A stretch of 64,000 nucleotides of DNA from Heliocidaris tuberculata (GCA_025618425.1 CM046844.1:16564920-16628919); one strand, 5' to 3'; positions 47,145 to 62,406 are shown, counted from the stretch's first letter. Translations and numbers: made by a program. The notes: generated by a model not told the origin, from the sequence alone.

Positions 47145-49385
47145 TTAGGTGGTCTGTCGTAATCGACAGATCACCTTTTATATTCGTCCGAATTTTCTTT
47201 ATTAGGTGGTCTGTCGTAATCGACAGATCACCTTTTATATTCGTCCGAATTTTCTTTCTATATTTATTTATTTATTTATTTTTATTTCCCCCATTCCTTG
47301 TCCATTCGAAATCTTCAATAGTACTTTATCAATTTTCGTCAAATTTTCGTCAGTGATGTCATCCCATGAGGACATGTACCCGTTTACATATCAAGGTCAA
47401 CAGGTCATCGTGACGTCATCCAGGCGCCATTTTGTCAAATCACATTATCAATCATATCTTCATAACCAATCATCAAAAATTGTCCATATTTACATGACAT
47501 TAACTTCAGGTCATGGGTCATCAGGTCATGTCGTCAAAAGTCATCCAGAGGTCATGACGCGCGCGTACGCGTGCGTCAAAATTTAAAACTGCTCAAAATC
47601 ATCCAAGGATCAAACGAGAGTACGTTTCAGGTCATTTCAAGCATTTCAAAAATTTCCGTCCGTGCGCGTCCGTGCGCGCGTTATGCACGTGCGCAGCGCG
47701 TACAGAGTGTAAAAACGCCGTTTTTTCGCATGGTTTGTGTTCCTGACACTATTCTTGACAATTTCCAACCATTTACAGGCATTCTCGACATTCCCTAAGG
47801 CCACACGCGCGCGTCAAACTTTAAAATCCGCGCGCGCGTCAATGGGCAAAATAGTGTAAAAAGTCGTAAAAACATGCCTCTACAAAAATAACTCTAGCTC
47901 TTTAAATAGTCCGTTGACCCCCTAATTTTTTTTCATATTTGGGTAGAGGAGGAATCATAGATATAATTTCATGGGTAATTTGAGCCTCAATTATATTGCA
48001 AAGTCATCAAAATGGCGTCTAAACTCAAAATTTCATTTTTTCAAAAGTGACGTCATCAAATTTATGCAAATTTGACTATAACTCCTTTAATATTGGTCAT
48101 TTTTCGCCCAAATTTGGATATGATGTAGCTGAGACAATTCTCTACAAGCTCAGTCACCATGATTTTTCATTTTGACAAAGGCATCATGGCGTATTTTTGC
48201 GATTAAAGGAGGTATGTCAATTTTTCTCATTTTGCGTGTATTCTCTATGGGACATGACTTTTTCTCAAATCTTGATTCTACATTCCCGTCTTCTTTGAGC
48301 AGTATCTCTCTTATTTCTGCTCGATTTTCTCCCAAATTTGAGTATGTTATAGCTGAGACTATAAGCTTTTACAAATGTGCCCTCCAATTTTTGATCAGAT
48401 GTCGGGATCATGCCCTTTTTTTAACTACAAAATGTCATTTGAGAATCCCGTTTTTCGTCTACGTGTTATGTCTATTGGAAATATTTTGGTCCATTGGTAA
48501 AGCACTTGCCTCCCATTCCGGCGACCCAGGTTCGACTCCCGGTGGGTCCATTTTTTTTTTTTTTTTTTTTTTTTTTTGCCTTTTATTCTACCATCTTCTT
48601 CGACTATTATAACATATACCATCACAAACAATGTAAAAAACTGCCTAATTTTGCGTGTTATGTCTATTGAAAGTAGTGTGCAGTAGTTTGTGTAGAATCC
48701 CATTCCCTGTCGTGTATTAAAGCTAAGGGGATAATCTTCCACATGTCCTGCAATATCAAATCGTCCAGTTCGTTATCCCGATTTCTCCAAATCGGCTCAG
48801 TCAATTTTCTTCATATTTTCGTCACTCATCAGTCCTAATAAGGTCAAGTTCCCACATCTTTTTCAAGGTCATCAGGTTATTGTGACGTCATCCAGGCGCC
48901 ATTTTGTGAAAATCAACTTATGGTCATATGTTCATAACGAAATGTCATTTCTCTTTCATATTTGGCATGGTTAAGGTCACTGTCATTCCAGTCAAGGTCA
49001 TTTCGTTAAACGCGCGCGTACGCGTACGTCCGCGCGTCCGTGCACGCGCAAAATTTAGAAATGATCCAAATCGTCCCAAATTCATTTTGCAAACGTTTCA
49101 TGCCATTTCAAGCACTTTTCGAAAAATCGCCCATAAAACTGAACCTGTAGGGGCGCTATGCCACTTAGGTTATCGTGGTTATTGTCATCATTATTGTCAT
49201 TATGATCATCATTATCAATATATCATTATCGTCATTGTCATCACTTATATGACCATATCTTATGATCATTGTCGTCAACATTATGATTATAATCTTGCAG
49301 AAATATTATCACACCTGACAAAGCACTTTGCCACAGTGAAAGACAGACCACCTAATTCGTCTGCAGTGACGAATTAAATTTCTAG
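47145..49385 (+). mobile_element. array unit U5, two heads, G2 end
   Basis: Heads at 47145 and 47202, both type a. The body is almost identical to U4. The tRNA-like module is at 48486-48550, canonical box. The 3' terminus is at 49342-49385. Confidence 0.8.
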
Positions 49386-51774
49386 TTAGGTGGTCTGTCG
49401 TAATCGACAGATCACCTTTTATATTCGTCCGAATTTTCTTTATTCTTTATTTATTTTTATTTCCCCCATTCCTTGTCCATTCGAAATCTTCAAAAGTCCA
49501 GTATCAATTTTCGTCAAATTTTCGTCAGTGATGTCATCCCATGAGGACATGTTCCCGTTTACATATCAAGGTCAACAGGTCATCGTGACGTCATCCAGGC
49601 GCCATTTTGTCAAATCACATTATCAATCATATCTTCATAACCAATCATCAAAAATCGTTCATATTTACATGACATTAACTTCATGTCATGGGTCATCAGG
49701 TCATGTCATGAAAGGTCATTCAGAGGTCATGACGGGCACGTACGCGCGCGTCAAATTTTAAAAATGCTCAAAATCATCCAAGGATCAAACGAGAGTACGT
49801 TTCAGGTCATTTCAAGCATTTCAAAAATTTCCGTCCGTGCGCGTCCGTGCGCGCGTTATGCGCGTGCGCAGCGCGTACAGAGTGTAAAAACGCCGTTTTT
49901 TCGCATGGTTTGTGTTCCTGACACTATTCTTGACAATTTCCAACCATTTACAGGCATTCTCGACATTCCCTAAGGCCACACGCGCGCGTCAAACTTTAAA
50001 ATCCGCGCGCGCGTCAATGGGCAAAATAGTGTAAAAAGTCGTAAAAACATGCCTCTACAAAATAACTCTAGCCCTTTAAATAGTCCGTTGACCCCCTAAT
50101 TTTTTTTCATATTTGGGTAGAGGAGGAATCATAGATATAATTTCATGGGTAATTTGAGCCTCAATTATATTACAAAGTCATTAAAATGGCGTCTAAACTC
50201 AAAATTTCATTTTTTCAAAAATGACGTCATCAAATTTATGCAAATTTGACTATAACTCCTTTAATATTGGTCATTTTTCGCCCAAATTTGGATATGTTGT
50301 AGCTGAGACAATTCTCTACAAGATCAGTTCCATGATTTTTCATTTTGACAAAGGCATCATGGCATATTTTTGCGATTAAAGGAGGTATGTCAATTTTTCT
50401 CATTTTGCGTGTATTATCTATGGGAGATGACTTTTTCTCAAATCTTGATTCTACATTCCCGTCTTCTTTGAGCAGTATCTTTGTAATTTCTGCTCGGTTT
50501 TCTTCCAAATTTTAATATGTTATAGCTGAGACTAAAAGCTTTTACAAGTGTGCCCTCCAATTTTTGATCAGATGTCGGGATCATGCCCATTTTTTCACTA
50601 CAAAATGTGATTTCAGAATCCCGTATTTCGTTTACGTGTTATCTCTATTGGAAATATTTTGGTCCATTGGTAAAGCACTTGCCTTCCATTCCGGCGACCC
50701 CCGGATCGATTCCCGGTGGGACCATCTTTTTTTTTTTTTTTTTTCACTTTTTTTTTTTTTTTTTGCCTTTCATTTTACCATCTTCTTCGTCTATAATAAC
50801 ATAAACCATCACAAACAATGTAATAAACTGCCTAATTTTGCGTGTTATGTCTATTGGAAAATAGTGTGCAGTAGTTTGTGTACAATCTCATTCCCTGTCG
50901 TGTATTAAAGCTAAGGGGATAATCTCCCACATGTCCTGCAATACCAAATCGTCCAGTTCGTTATCCCGATTTCTCCAAATCGGCTCAGTCAATTTTCTTC
51001 ATATTTTCGTCAGTCATCAGTCCTAATAAGGTCAAGTTCCCACATCTTTTTCAAGGTCATCAGGTTATTGTGACGTCATCCAGGCGCCATTTTGTGAAAA
51101 TCAACTTATGGTCATATGTTCATAACGAAATGTCATTTCTCATTCATATTTGGCATGATTGAAGCTGATATCAATCCGGTCAATCCCAGAGATTTAGACG
51201 CGCGCGTGCGCACACGTTCGCTCGTCAGTGCCCCCGCAAATATGAAAGATGACACCCCCAATAACTCCCAAAAGAGGACGTAAATCTTTCTGAATTTTGC
51301 CTCGTCCATCACATTTCGACCAAATATTATGCACACCAAAAATCAGATTCAGAGCTCAATTCGTTTTTTTTTTTTTTATTCATTTTTTCCTTTTTTGACC
51401 CCCCCCCCTCTTTTTACGGGGGCAATAACTCAAAAATGAAACCATGAATCTTTTTCAAATTCGACACAGTAATGAGGACTGATAAGAAGTGTTGACGGTG
51501 AAAATTTGAGGTTCATGACGTCATTATGACGTCATCTACGCTTCATTCAGTGATTTTGGGGTGAAAAATGCCCTTTTCGGACCCTGAAAATGAACCCTAA
51601 CTTCAGTTTGCGGGGTGCTAGAGACTTGGGACTTGATTCACATGAAAGAGCAGAAAATTCTACACAAAAAAGGTTCGTTTAGCTCAAATGTTTTAACGGT
51701 CGTCTTCAGGGTGAAAATGGCTTTCAAAGTTCAAATTACCCATTTTGCCATAGACACACACGTTATAGGTATTA
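49386..51774 (+). mobile_element. array unit U6, G1 end
   Basis: One type a head. The body closely matches U2. The tRNA-like module is at 50659-50724, variant box. Confidence 0.8.
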
Positions 51775-54235
51775 TTAGGTGGTCTGTCGCAATCGACAGA
51801 TCACCTTTTATATTCGTCCGAATTTTCTTTCTTTATTAGGTGGTCTGTCGTAATCGACAGATCACCTTTTGTATTCGTACGAATTTTCTTTCTTTATTTC
51901 TTATTTTTATTTCCCCCATTTCTTGTCCATTCGAGATCTTTGAAAGTACTGCATCAATTTTCATGAAATTTTCATGAGTCATGTCATGCTATGAGGTCAT
52001 ATTCCCGTTTGCATTTCAAAGTCAACAGGTCATCGTGACGTCATCCAGGCGCCATTTTGTAAAATCACATTTTCAATCATATCTTCATAACCAATCATGA
52101 AAAATCATCCATATTTACATGACATTAACTTCACGTCATGGGTCATCATGTCATGTCATGAAAGGTCATGTCGAGGTCATGACGTGCGCGTACGCGCGCG
52201 TCAAAATTTAAAAATGCTCAAAATCACCCAATGACCAAAGGAGAGTACGTTTCAGTTTATTTTAAGCATTTCAAAAATTTCCGTGCGTAAGCGCCCGCGC
52301 GCGCGTTTTGCGCGCGCGCAAGTCCTAAATAACGTAAAAACGCCGTTTTTTCGCTTGCTTGATTTGCAATCTGAGACTATTCTTGACATTTCCATCAATT
52401 TAGAATCAATTACAACAGACGATAAGGTCGTACGCGCGCCTCAAAGTTCAAAATCCGTGCGCGCGTCTGTGGGGCTTATAACGTAAAAACGGCCAAAAAC
52501 ATGCCTATACAAAATTCATTGTAGCTCTTTAAATAGTCCATTGACCCCCAATTTTTTTTTCATATTTGAATAGTGTATGAAGTGTAGATATAATTTCTTA
52601 TCTCATTTGACCCTCAATTTTATTATGACGTCATCAAAATGGTGTCTGAACTCAAAATTTCATTTTTTCAAAAATGACGTCATCAAATTTATTCAAATTT
52701 GACTATAACTCCTTTAATATTGGTCATTTTTCGCCCAAATTTGGATATGTTGTAGCTGAGACAATTCTCTACAAGATCAGTTGCCACGATTTTTCATTTT
52801 GACAAAGGGATCATGGTGTATTTTTGCGAATAAAGGAGGTATGTCAATTTTTCTCATTTTGCGTGTATTTTCTATGGGACATGACTTTTTCTCAAATCTT
52901 GATTCTACATTCCCGTCTTCTTTGAGCAGTATCTTTGTAATTTCTGCTCGATTTTCTTCCAAATTTTAATATGTTATAGCTGAGACTATAAGCTTTCACC
53001 ATTGTGCCCTCCAATTTTTGATCAGATGTCGGGATGTCGGGATCATGCCCATTTTTTCACTACAAAATGTGATTTCAGAATCCCGTATTTCGTTTACGTG
53101 TTATCTCTATTGGAAATATTTTGGTCCATTGGTAAAGCACTTGCCTTCCATTCCGGCGACCCCCGGATCGATTCCCGGTGGGACCATCTTTTTTTTTTTT
53201 TTTTTCACTTTTTTTTTTTTTTTTTTGCCTTTCATTTTACCATCTTCTTCGTCTATAATAACATAAACCATCACAAACAATGTAATAAACTGCCTAATTT
53301 TGCGTGTTATGTCTATTGGAAAATAGTGTGCAGTAGTTTGTGTACAATCTCATTCCCTGTCGTGTATTAAAGCTAAGGGGATAATCTCCCACATGTCCTG
53401 CAATACCAAATCGTCCAGTTCGTTATCCCGATTTCTCCAAATCGGCTCAGTCAATTTTCTTCATATTTTCGTCAGTCATCAGTCCTAATAAGGTCAAGTT
53501 CCCACATCTTTTTCAAGGTCATCAGGTTATTGTGACGTCATCCAGGCGCCATTTTGTGAAAATCAACTTATAGTCATATGTTCATAACGAAATGTCATTT
53601 CTCATTCATATTTGGCATGATTGAAGCTGATATCAATCCGGTCAATCCCAGAGATTTAGACGCGCGTGTGCGCACACCTTCGCTCGTCAGTGCCCCCGCA
53701 AATATGAAAGATGACACCCCCAATAACTCCCAAAAGAGGACGTAAATCTTTCTGAATTTTGCCTCGTCCATCACATTTCGACCAAATATCATGCACACCA
53801 AAAATCAGATTCACAGCTCAATTCGTTTTTTTTTTTATTATTCATTTTTACCTTTTTTAACCCCCCCCCTCTTTTTACGGGGGCAATAACTCAAAAATGA
53901 AACCATGAATCTTTTTCAAATTCGACACAGTAATGAGGACTGATAAGAAGTGTTGACGGTGAAAATTTGAGGTTCATGACGTCATTATGACGTCATCTAC
54001 GCTTCATTCAGTGATTTTGGGGTGAAAAATGCCCTTTTCGGACCCTGAAAATGAGCCCTAACTTCAGTTTGCGGGGTGCTAGAGACTTGGGACTTGATTC
54101 ACATGAAAGAGCATAAAATTCTACACAAAAAAGTTTCGCATAGCTCAAACGTTTTAACGGTCGTTTTCAGGGTGAAAATGGCTTCCAAAGTTCAAATTAC
54201 CCATTTTGCCATAGACACACACGTTATAGGTATTA
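51775..54235 (+). mobile_element. array unit U7, type b body, G1 end
   Basis: A type a head at 51775 and type b at 51836, then a type b body (TTTCTTGTCCATTCGAGATC). The octamer seen in other units is lost here (ATTCAAAT). The tRNA-like module is at 53121-53186, variant box. A small GATGTCGG duplication lies at 53027-53041. Confidence 0.8.
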
Positions 54236-55210
54236 TTAGGTGGTCTGTCGTAATCGACAGATCACCTTTTGTATTCGTACGAATTTTCTTTCTTTCTTTC
54301 TTTCTTTCTTTCTTTATTTCTTATTTTTATTTCCCCCATTTCTTGTCCATTCGAGATCTTTGAAAGTACTGCATCAATTTTCATGAAATTTTCATGAGTC
54401 ATGTCATGCTATGAGGTCATATTCCCGTTTGCATTTCAAAGTCAACAGGTCATCGTGACGTCATCCAGGCGCCATTTTGTAAAATCACATTTTCAATCAT
54501 ATCTTCATAACCAATCATGAAAAATCATCCATATTTACATGACATTAACTTCACGTCATGGGTCATCATGTCATGTCATGAAAGGTCATGTTTTGTTTTT
54601 TGTTTTGTTTGTTTTTTGTTTTTTTTTAAGTGTAGACGTCGTTTTCTTGTCCATCTTTTCCTTAATTTCTCGTCCATCCTGCCTTCAAGAACAAAACCAA
54701 TGGTGGAAACTTGTAGGAAATGCATGTCCATTTTACTTCCAACTCAAAGATTCGTTGAAAATCTCCCATTTTTTCACCCAATGCCAGATGAAAAAATGGA
54801 AAATCTCATACTAATTATCCGAAAACCACCCAACACACCACCTTTTTTTGCAGGGCTGATTACTTAAAAACGGAATCTTGAATCTTTATGAAAGTTGGCA
54901 CAGACATGAGTGTTGGTAGGAGAATTATGCTGTGAAAACAACAAGGTCATGATGTAATTATAACTTTATCCAGGTGCCATTTTCTGAAAATCAACTTATT
55001 GTCATGTATGGTCATGTATGTTCATAACGAAATGTCATTTCTCTTTCATATTTCGGATGGTCAATTTCACTGTCATATATATGGCCATCTTATCATTGTC
55101 GTCGACCCTATCATGATCACTATCTTGCCCAATCATCATATCTTACATAAGAATTTACCAGTTCAAGACAGACCACCTAATTCGTCTTCAGTGACGAATT
55201 AAATTTCTAG
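54236..55210 (+). mobile_element. array unit U8, short, type b, G2 3' end
   Basis: A type b head, TTTC microsatellite and type b body broken at AAAGGTCATG (54590), then a T/G-rich run and the same 580-bp module as U3. It lacks the tRNA-like module. The 3' terminus is at 55167-55210. Confidence 0.8.
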
Positions 55211-56677
55211 TTAGGTGGTCTGTCGCAATCGACAGATCACCTTTTATATTCGTCCGAATTTTCTTTATTCTTTATTAGGTGGTCTGTCATAGACAGATCA
55301 CCTTTTAATTTCGTCAGAATTTTCTTTATTTCTTTATTTATTTATTAGGTGGTCTGTCGAAGACAGAACACCTATTAATTTCGTCAGAATTTTCTTTATT
55401 ATTATTTATTTTTTCTCCCACTTTCTTGTTTCCATAAAATCTCAAAATCTGCTCAGGCAATTTTCTTCAAATTTTAGTCAGTCATCATGTCCTATGAGAT
55501 CAAGCTCCCGCATCTTTTTCAAGGTCATCCGGTCATCGTGACGTCATCCACGCGCCATTTTGTGAAATCACATTATCGATCATATCTTCATAACGAGTCA
55601 TCAAAAATGAACCATATTTTACACACATAAACTTCAGGTCAAGGGTCAACATAAAATATGTCAACAAAATCCGCGCGCGCATAATGACGCGCACGTACGC
55701 GTGCGTCAAAATTTAGAATTGCTCAAAATCACTTTTTAATCAAAGGAGAGTACGGTTCAGGACATTTTAAGCATTTCAAAATTTTCCGTTCGTGCGCGTC
55801 CGCGCGCGCGTTATGCGCGCGCACAGCGCATACAGAATGTAAAAACGCCGTTTTTTTCGCATGGTCTGTCTTCCTGATACTATTCCTGACAATTTCCAAC
55901 TATTTACAGTCATTCTCGACATTTCATAATGCCACACGCGCGCGTCAAACTTTCAAATTCGTGCGCGCGTCAATGGGCAATATAATGTAAAAAGTGGTAA
56001 AAACATGCCTATCTATAATCCGCCATAGCTCGTCAGAAAGTCCGTTGACCCCCAAATTTTATTACATATTTCGAAAGCCAGTAAGTTGTAGATCTGAATT
56101 CATGCATAATTTTGGCCACTCAAATGTTGTGACGTCATCATATTTGCCTATGAACTCAAAAATTCGATTTTGAAAAAATGACGTCATATTTTTTGTATTC
56201 ATTTGACAATATTTCAGTAATAGGTTGTCGATTTTCATCCAAATTTTGATATGTTGTAGCTGAGACAATTCTCTACAAGATCAGTTACCACGATTTTTCA
56301 TTTTGACAAAGGGATCATGGCGTATTTTTGCGATTAAAGGAGGTATGTCAATTTTTCTCATTTTGCGTGCATTCTCTATGGGACATGACTTTTTCTCAAA
56401 TCTTGATTCTACATTCCCGTCTTCTTTGAGCAGTATCTCTGTTATTTCTGCTCGATTTTCTCCCAATTTTGGTATGTTATAGCTGAGACTATAAGCTTTC
56501 ACAAGTGTGCTCTCCAATTTTTGATCAGATGTCGGGATCATGCCCTTTTTTAAACTACAAAATGTCATTTGAGAATCCCGTTTTTCGTCTACGTGTTATC
56601 TCTATTGGAAATATTTTGGTCCATTGGTAAAGCACTTGCCTCCCATTCCGGCGACCCAGGTTCGACTCCCGGTGGGT

Positions 56678-56714
<37 letters not shown>

Positions 56715-57517
56715 CTTTCATTCTACCATCTTCTTCGACTATTATAACATATACCATCACAAACAATGTAAAAAACTGCCTAATTTTGCGTGTTATGTCT
56801 ATTGAAAGTAGTGTGCAGTAGTTTGTGTAGAATCTCATTCCCTGTCGTGTATTAAAGCTAAGGGGATAATCTTCCACATGTCCTGCAATATCAAATCGTC
56901 CAGTTCGTTATCCCGATTTCTCCAAATCGGCTCAGTCAATTTTCTTCATATTTTCGTCAGTCATCAGTCGTAATCAGGTCAAGTTCCCACATCTTTTTCA
57001 AGGTCATCAGGTTATTGTGACGTCATCCAGGCGCCATTTTGTGAAAATCAACTTATGGTCATATGTTCATAACGAAATGTCATTTCTCTTTCATATTTGG
57101 CATGGTTAAGGTCACTGTCATTCCAGTCAAGGTCATTTCGTTAAACGCGCGCGTACGCGTACGTCCGCGCGTCCGTGCACGCGCAAAATTTAGAAATGAT
57201 CCAAATCGTCCCAAATTCATTTTGCAAACGTTTCATGCCATTTCAAGCACTTTTCGAAAAATCGCCCATAAAACTGAACCTGTAGGGGCGCTATGCCACT
57301 TAGGTTATCGTGGTTATTGTCATCATTATTGTCATTATGATCATCATTATCAATATATCATTATCGTCATTGTCATCACTTATATGACCATATCTTATGA
57401 TCATTGTCAACATTATGATTATAATCTTGCAGAAATATTATCACACCTGACAAAGCACTTTGCCACAGTGAAAGACAGACCACCTAATTCGTCTTCAGTG
57501 ACGAATTAAATTTCTAG
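55211..57517 (+). mobile_element. array unit U9, type c body, G2 end
   Basis: Heads at 55211 (a), 55275 (c) and 55345 (c variant), then a type c body (TTCTCCCACTTTCTTGTTTC). Its middle block is the most diverged of the array (56060-56225). The tRNA-like module is at 56616-56680, canonical box. The 3' terminus is at 57474-57517. Confidence 0.8.
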
Positions 57518-59854
57518 TTATTCTTTATTTTTATTTTTCTCCCACTTTCTTGTTTCCATGATATCTCAAGATCGTCCAAGTCAAATTTTTTCAAATTTTC
57601 GTCAGTTATCAGGCCATCATTGAGCAAGCTCCCGCATCTTTTTCAAGGTCATCAGGTCATTGTGACGTCATCAAGGCGCCATTTTATGAAATCACATTAT
57701 TGATCATATCTTCAAAACGAGCCGTCAAAAATGAACCACATTTGGTACACATTAACTTCAGGTCAAGGGTCAACATCACATGACATCAAAACGCGCGCAC
57801 GCGTCATGACGCGCACGTACGCGTGCGTCAAAATTTAGAAATGCTTAAAATCACTTTTTGATCAAAGTAGAGTACAGTTCAGGTCATTTTAAGCATTTCA
57901 AAATTTTGCGCGCGCACGCGTCCGCGCGCACGTTTTGCGCGTGCGCAGCACGTACGGAAGGTAGAAATGCCGTTTTTTTTGCATGGTATCGATTTCTGAT
58001 AAAATTCTTGACAATTTCCAATTAGTTTCAGTCATTCTTGACATCTAATAATGCCGCACGCGTGCGTCAAACTTTAAAATCCGTGCGCGCGTCTATGGCG
58101 AAAATAACGTAAAAACGTGCAAAAACATGCCTCTACAAAATTAACTCTAGCTCTTTAAATAGTCCATAAACCCCCAATTTTTTTTCATATTTGGGTAGAG
58201 GAGGAATCATAGATATAATTTCATGGGTAATTTGAGCCTTAATTATATTGTAAAGTCATCAACATGGCGTCTAAACTCAAAATTTCATTTTTTCAAAAAT
58301 GACATCATCAAATTTATGCAAATTTGACTATAACTCCTTTAATATTGGTCATTTTTTCGCCCAAATTTGGATATGATGTAGCTGAGACAATTCTCTACAA
58401 GATCAACCACCATGATTATTCATTTTGACAAAGGCATCATGGCGTATTTTTGCGAATAAAGGAGGTATGTCAATTTTTCTCATTTTGCGTGTATTCTCTA
58501 TGGGACATGACTTTTTCTCAAATCTTGATTCTACTTTCCCGTCTTCTTTGAGCAGTATCTTTGTAATTTCTGCTCGATTTTCTTCCAAATTTTAATATGT
58601 TATAGCTGAGACTATAAGCTTTTACAAGTGTGCCCTCCAATTTTTGATCAGATGTCGGGATCATGCCCATTTTTTCACTACAAAATGTGATTTCAGAATC
58701 CCGTATTTCGTTTACGTGTTATCTCTATTGGAAATATTTTGGCCCATTGGTAAAGCACTTGCCTTCCATTCCGGCGACCCCCGGATCGATTCCCGGTGGG
58801 ACCATTTTTTTTTTTTCACTTTTTTTTTTTTTTTTTTGGGGGGGGGGGCTTTCATTTTACCATCTTCTTCGTCTATTATAACATAAACCATCACAAACAA
58901 TGTAATAAACTGCCTAATTTTGCGTGTTATGTCTATTGGAAAGTAGTGTGCAGTAGTTTGTGTACAATCTCATTCCCTGTCGTGTATTAAAGCTAAGGGG
59001 ATAATCTCCCACATGTCCTGCAATATCAAATCGTCCAGTTCGTTATCCCGATTTCTCAAAATCGGCTCAGTCAATTTTCTTCATATTTTCGTCAGTCATC
59101 AGTCCTAATAAGGTCAAGTTCCCACATCTTTTTCAAGGTCATCAGGTTATTGTGACGTCAGGCAGGCGCCATATTGTGAAATTCAACTTATGGTCATATG
59201 TTCATAACGAAATGTCATTTCTCATTCATAATTTGGCATGATTGAAGCTGATATCAATCCGGTCAATCCCAGAGATTTAGACGCGCGCGTGCGCACACGT
59301 TCGCTCGTCAGTGCCCCCGCAAATATGAAAGATGACACCCCCAATAACTCCCAAAAGAGGACGTAAATCTTTCTGAATTTTGCCTCGTCCATCACATTTC
59401 GACCAAATATTATGCACACCAAAAATCAGATTCAGAGCTCAATTCGTTTTTTTTTTTATTATTCATTTTTTCCTTTTTTGACCCCCCCTCTTTTTACGGG
59501 GGCAATAACTCAAAAACGAAACCATGAATCTTTTTCAAATTCGACACAGTAATGAGGACTGATAAGAAGTGTTGACGGTGAAAATTTGAGGTTCATGACA
59601 TCATTATGACGTCATCTACGCTTCATTCAGTGATTTTGGGGTGAAAAATGCCCTTTTCGGACCCTGAAAATGAGCCCTAACTTCAGTTTGCGGGGTGCTA
59701 GAGACTTGGGACTTGATTCACATGAAAGAGCAGAAAATTCTACACAAAAAAGGTTCGTGTAGCTCAAACGTTTTAACGGTCGTCTTCAGGGTGAAAATGG
59801 CTTTCAAAGTTCAAATTACCCATTTTGCCATAGACACACACGTTATAGGTATTA
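57518..59854 (+). mobile_element. array unit U10, headless type c, G1 end
   Basis: It begins directly after CTAG without a head. The type c front is followed by an a-like middle. The tRNA-like module is at 58739-58804, variant box with GGCCCATTGG. Confidence 0.8.
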
Positions 59855-62406
59855 TTAGGTGGTCTGTCGTAATCGACAGATCACCTTTTATATTCGTCCG
59901 AATTTTCTTTCTATATTTTATTTATTTATTTATTTATTAGGTGGTCTGTCATAGACAGATCACCTTTTAATTTCGTCAGAATTTTCTTTCTTTATTTATT
60001 TATTAGGTGGTCTGTCATAGACAGATCACCTTTTAATTTCGTCAGAATTTTCTTTATTTCTTTATTTCTTTATTATTCTTTATTTTTATTTTTCTCCCAC
60101 TTTCTTGTTTCCATGATATCTCAAGATCGTCCAAGTCAAATTTTTTCAAATTTTCGTCAGTTATCAGGCCATCATTGAGCAAGCTCCCGCATCTTTTTCA
60201 AGGTCATCAGGTCATTGTGACGTCATCCAGGCGCCATTTTATGAAATCACATTATTGATCATATCTTCAAAACGAGCCGTCAAAAATGAACCACATTTGG
60301 TACACATTAACTTCAGGTCAAGGGTCAACATCACATGACATCAAAACGCGCGCACGCGTCATGACGCGCACGTACGCGTGCGTCAAAATTTAGAAATGCT
60401 TCTTAAAATCACTTTTTGATCAAAGTAGAGTACAGTTCAGGTCATTTTAAGCATTTCAAAATTTTGCGCGCGCACGCGTCCGCGCGCACGTTTTGCGCGT
60501 GCGCAGCACGTACGGAAGGTAGAAATGCCGTTTTTTTTTTGCATGGTATCGATTTCTGATAAAATTCTTGACAATTCCAATTAGTTTCAGTCATTCTTGA
60601 CATCTAATAATGCCGCACGCGTGCGTCAAACTTTAAAATCCGTGCGCGCGTCTATGGCGAAAATAACGTAAAAACGTGCAAAAACATGCCTCTACAAAAT
60701 TAACTCTAGCTCTTTAAATAGTCCATAAACCCCCAATTTTTTTTCATATTTGGGTAGAGGAGGAATCATAGATATAATTTCATGGGTAATTTGAGCCTTA
60801 ATTATATTGTAAAGTCATCAACATGGCGTCTAAACTCAAAATTTCATTTTTTCAAAAATGACATCATCAAATTTATGCAAATTTGACTATAACTCCTTTA
60901 ATATTGGTCATTTTTCGCCCAAATTTGGATATGATGTAGCTGAGACAATTCTCTACAAGATCAACCACCATGATTTTTCCATTTGACAAAGGCATCATGG
61001 CGTATTTTGCGAATAAAGGAGGTATGTCAATTTTCTCATTTTGCGTGTATTCTCTATGGGACATGACTTTTTCTCAAATCTTGATTCTACTTTCCCGTCT
61101 TCTTTGAGCAGTATCTTTGTAATTTCTGCTCGATTTTCTTCCAAATTTTAATATGTTATAGCTGAGACTATAAGCTTTTACAAGTGTGCCCTCCAATTTT
61201 TGATCAGATGTCGGGATCATGCCCATTTTTTCACTACAAAATGTGATTTCAGAATCCCGTATTTCGTTTACGTGTTATCTCTATTGGAAATATTTTGGCC
61301 CATTGGTAAAGCACTTGCCTTCCATTCCGGCGACCCCCGGATCGATTCCCGGTGGGACCATTTTTTTTTTTTCACTTTTTTTTTTTTTTTTTTGGGGGGG
61401 GGGCTTTCATTTTACCATCTTCTTCGTCTATTATAACATAAACCATCACAAACAATGTAATAAACTGCCTAATTTTGCGTGTTATGTCTATTGGAAAGTA
61501 GTGTGCAGTAGTTTGTGTACAATCTCATTCCCTGTCGTGTATTAAAGCTAAGGGGATAATCTCCCACATGTCCTGCAATATCAAATCGTCCAGTTCGTTA
61601 TCCCGATTTCTCAAAATCGGCTCAGTCAATTTTCTTCATATTTTCGTCAGTCATCAGTCCTAATAAGGTCAAGTTCCCACATCTTTTTCAAGGTCATCAG
61701 GTTATTGTGACGTCAGGCAGGCGCCATATTGTGAAATTCAACTTATGGTCATATGTTCATAACGAAATGTCATTTCTCATTCATATTTGGCATGATTGAA
61801 GCTGATATCAATCCGGTCAATCCCAGAGATTTAGACGCGCGCGTGCGCACACGTTCGCTCGTCAGTGCCCCCGCAAATATGAAAGATGACACCCCCAATA
61901 ACTCCCAAAAGAGGACGTAAATCTTTCTGAATTTTGCCTCGTCCATCACATTTCGACCAAATATTATGCACAACCAAAAATCAGATTCAGAGCTCAATTC
62001 GTTTTTTTTTTATTATTCATTTTTTCCTTTTTTGACCCCCCTCTTTTTACGGGGGCAAATAACTCAAAAACGAAACCATGAATCTTTTTCAAATTCGACA
62101 CAGTAATGAGGACTGATAAGAAGTGTTGACGGTGAAAATTTGAGGTTCATGACATCATTATGACGTCATCTACGCTTCATTCAGTGATTTTGGGGTGAAA
62201 AATGCCCTTTTCGGACCCTGAAAATGAGCCCTAACTTCAGTTTGCGGGGTGCTAGAGACTTGGGACTTGATTCACATGAAAGAGCAGAAAATTCTACACA
62301 AAAAAGGTTCGTGTAGCTCAAACGTTTTAACGGTCGTCTTCAGGGAAAATGGCTTTCAAAGTTCAAATTACCCATTTTGCCATAGACACACACGTTATAG
62401 GTATTA
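59855..62406 (+). mobile_element. array unit U11, three heads, type c, G1 end
   Basis: Heads at 59855 (a), 59937 (c) and 60003 (c). The body is nearly identical to U10, so this is a very recent duplication. The tRNA-like module is at 61295-61360. Confidence 0.8.

Noticed and set aside
46690..49377. Open frames of about 148 residues (in U4, U5 and U9) and 114-126-residue frames in most units as a protein family
   Set aside because: They follow unit copies, include poly-Phe from T-runs and motif-translated GTCAT repeats, run across structural hairpins, and differ by frame between units. No domain is seen.
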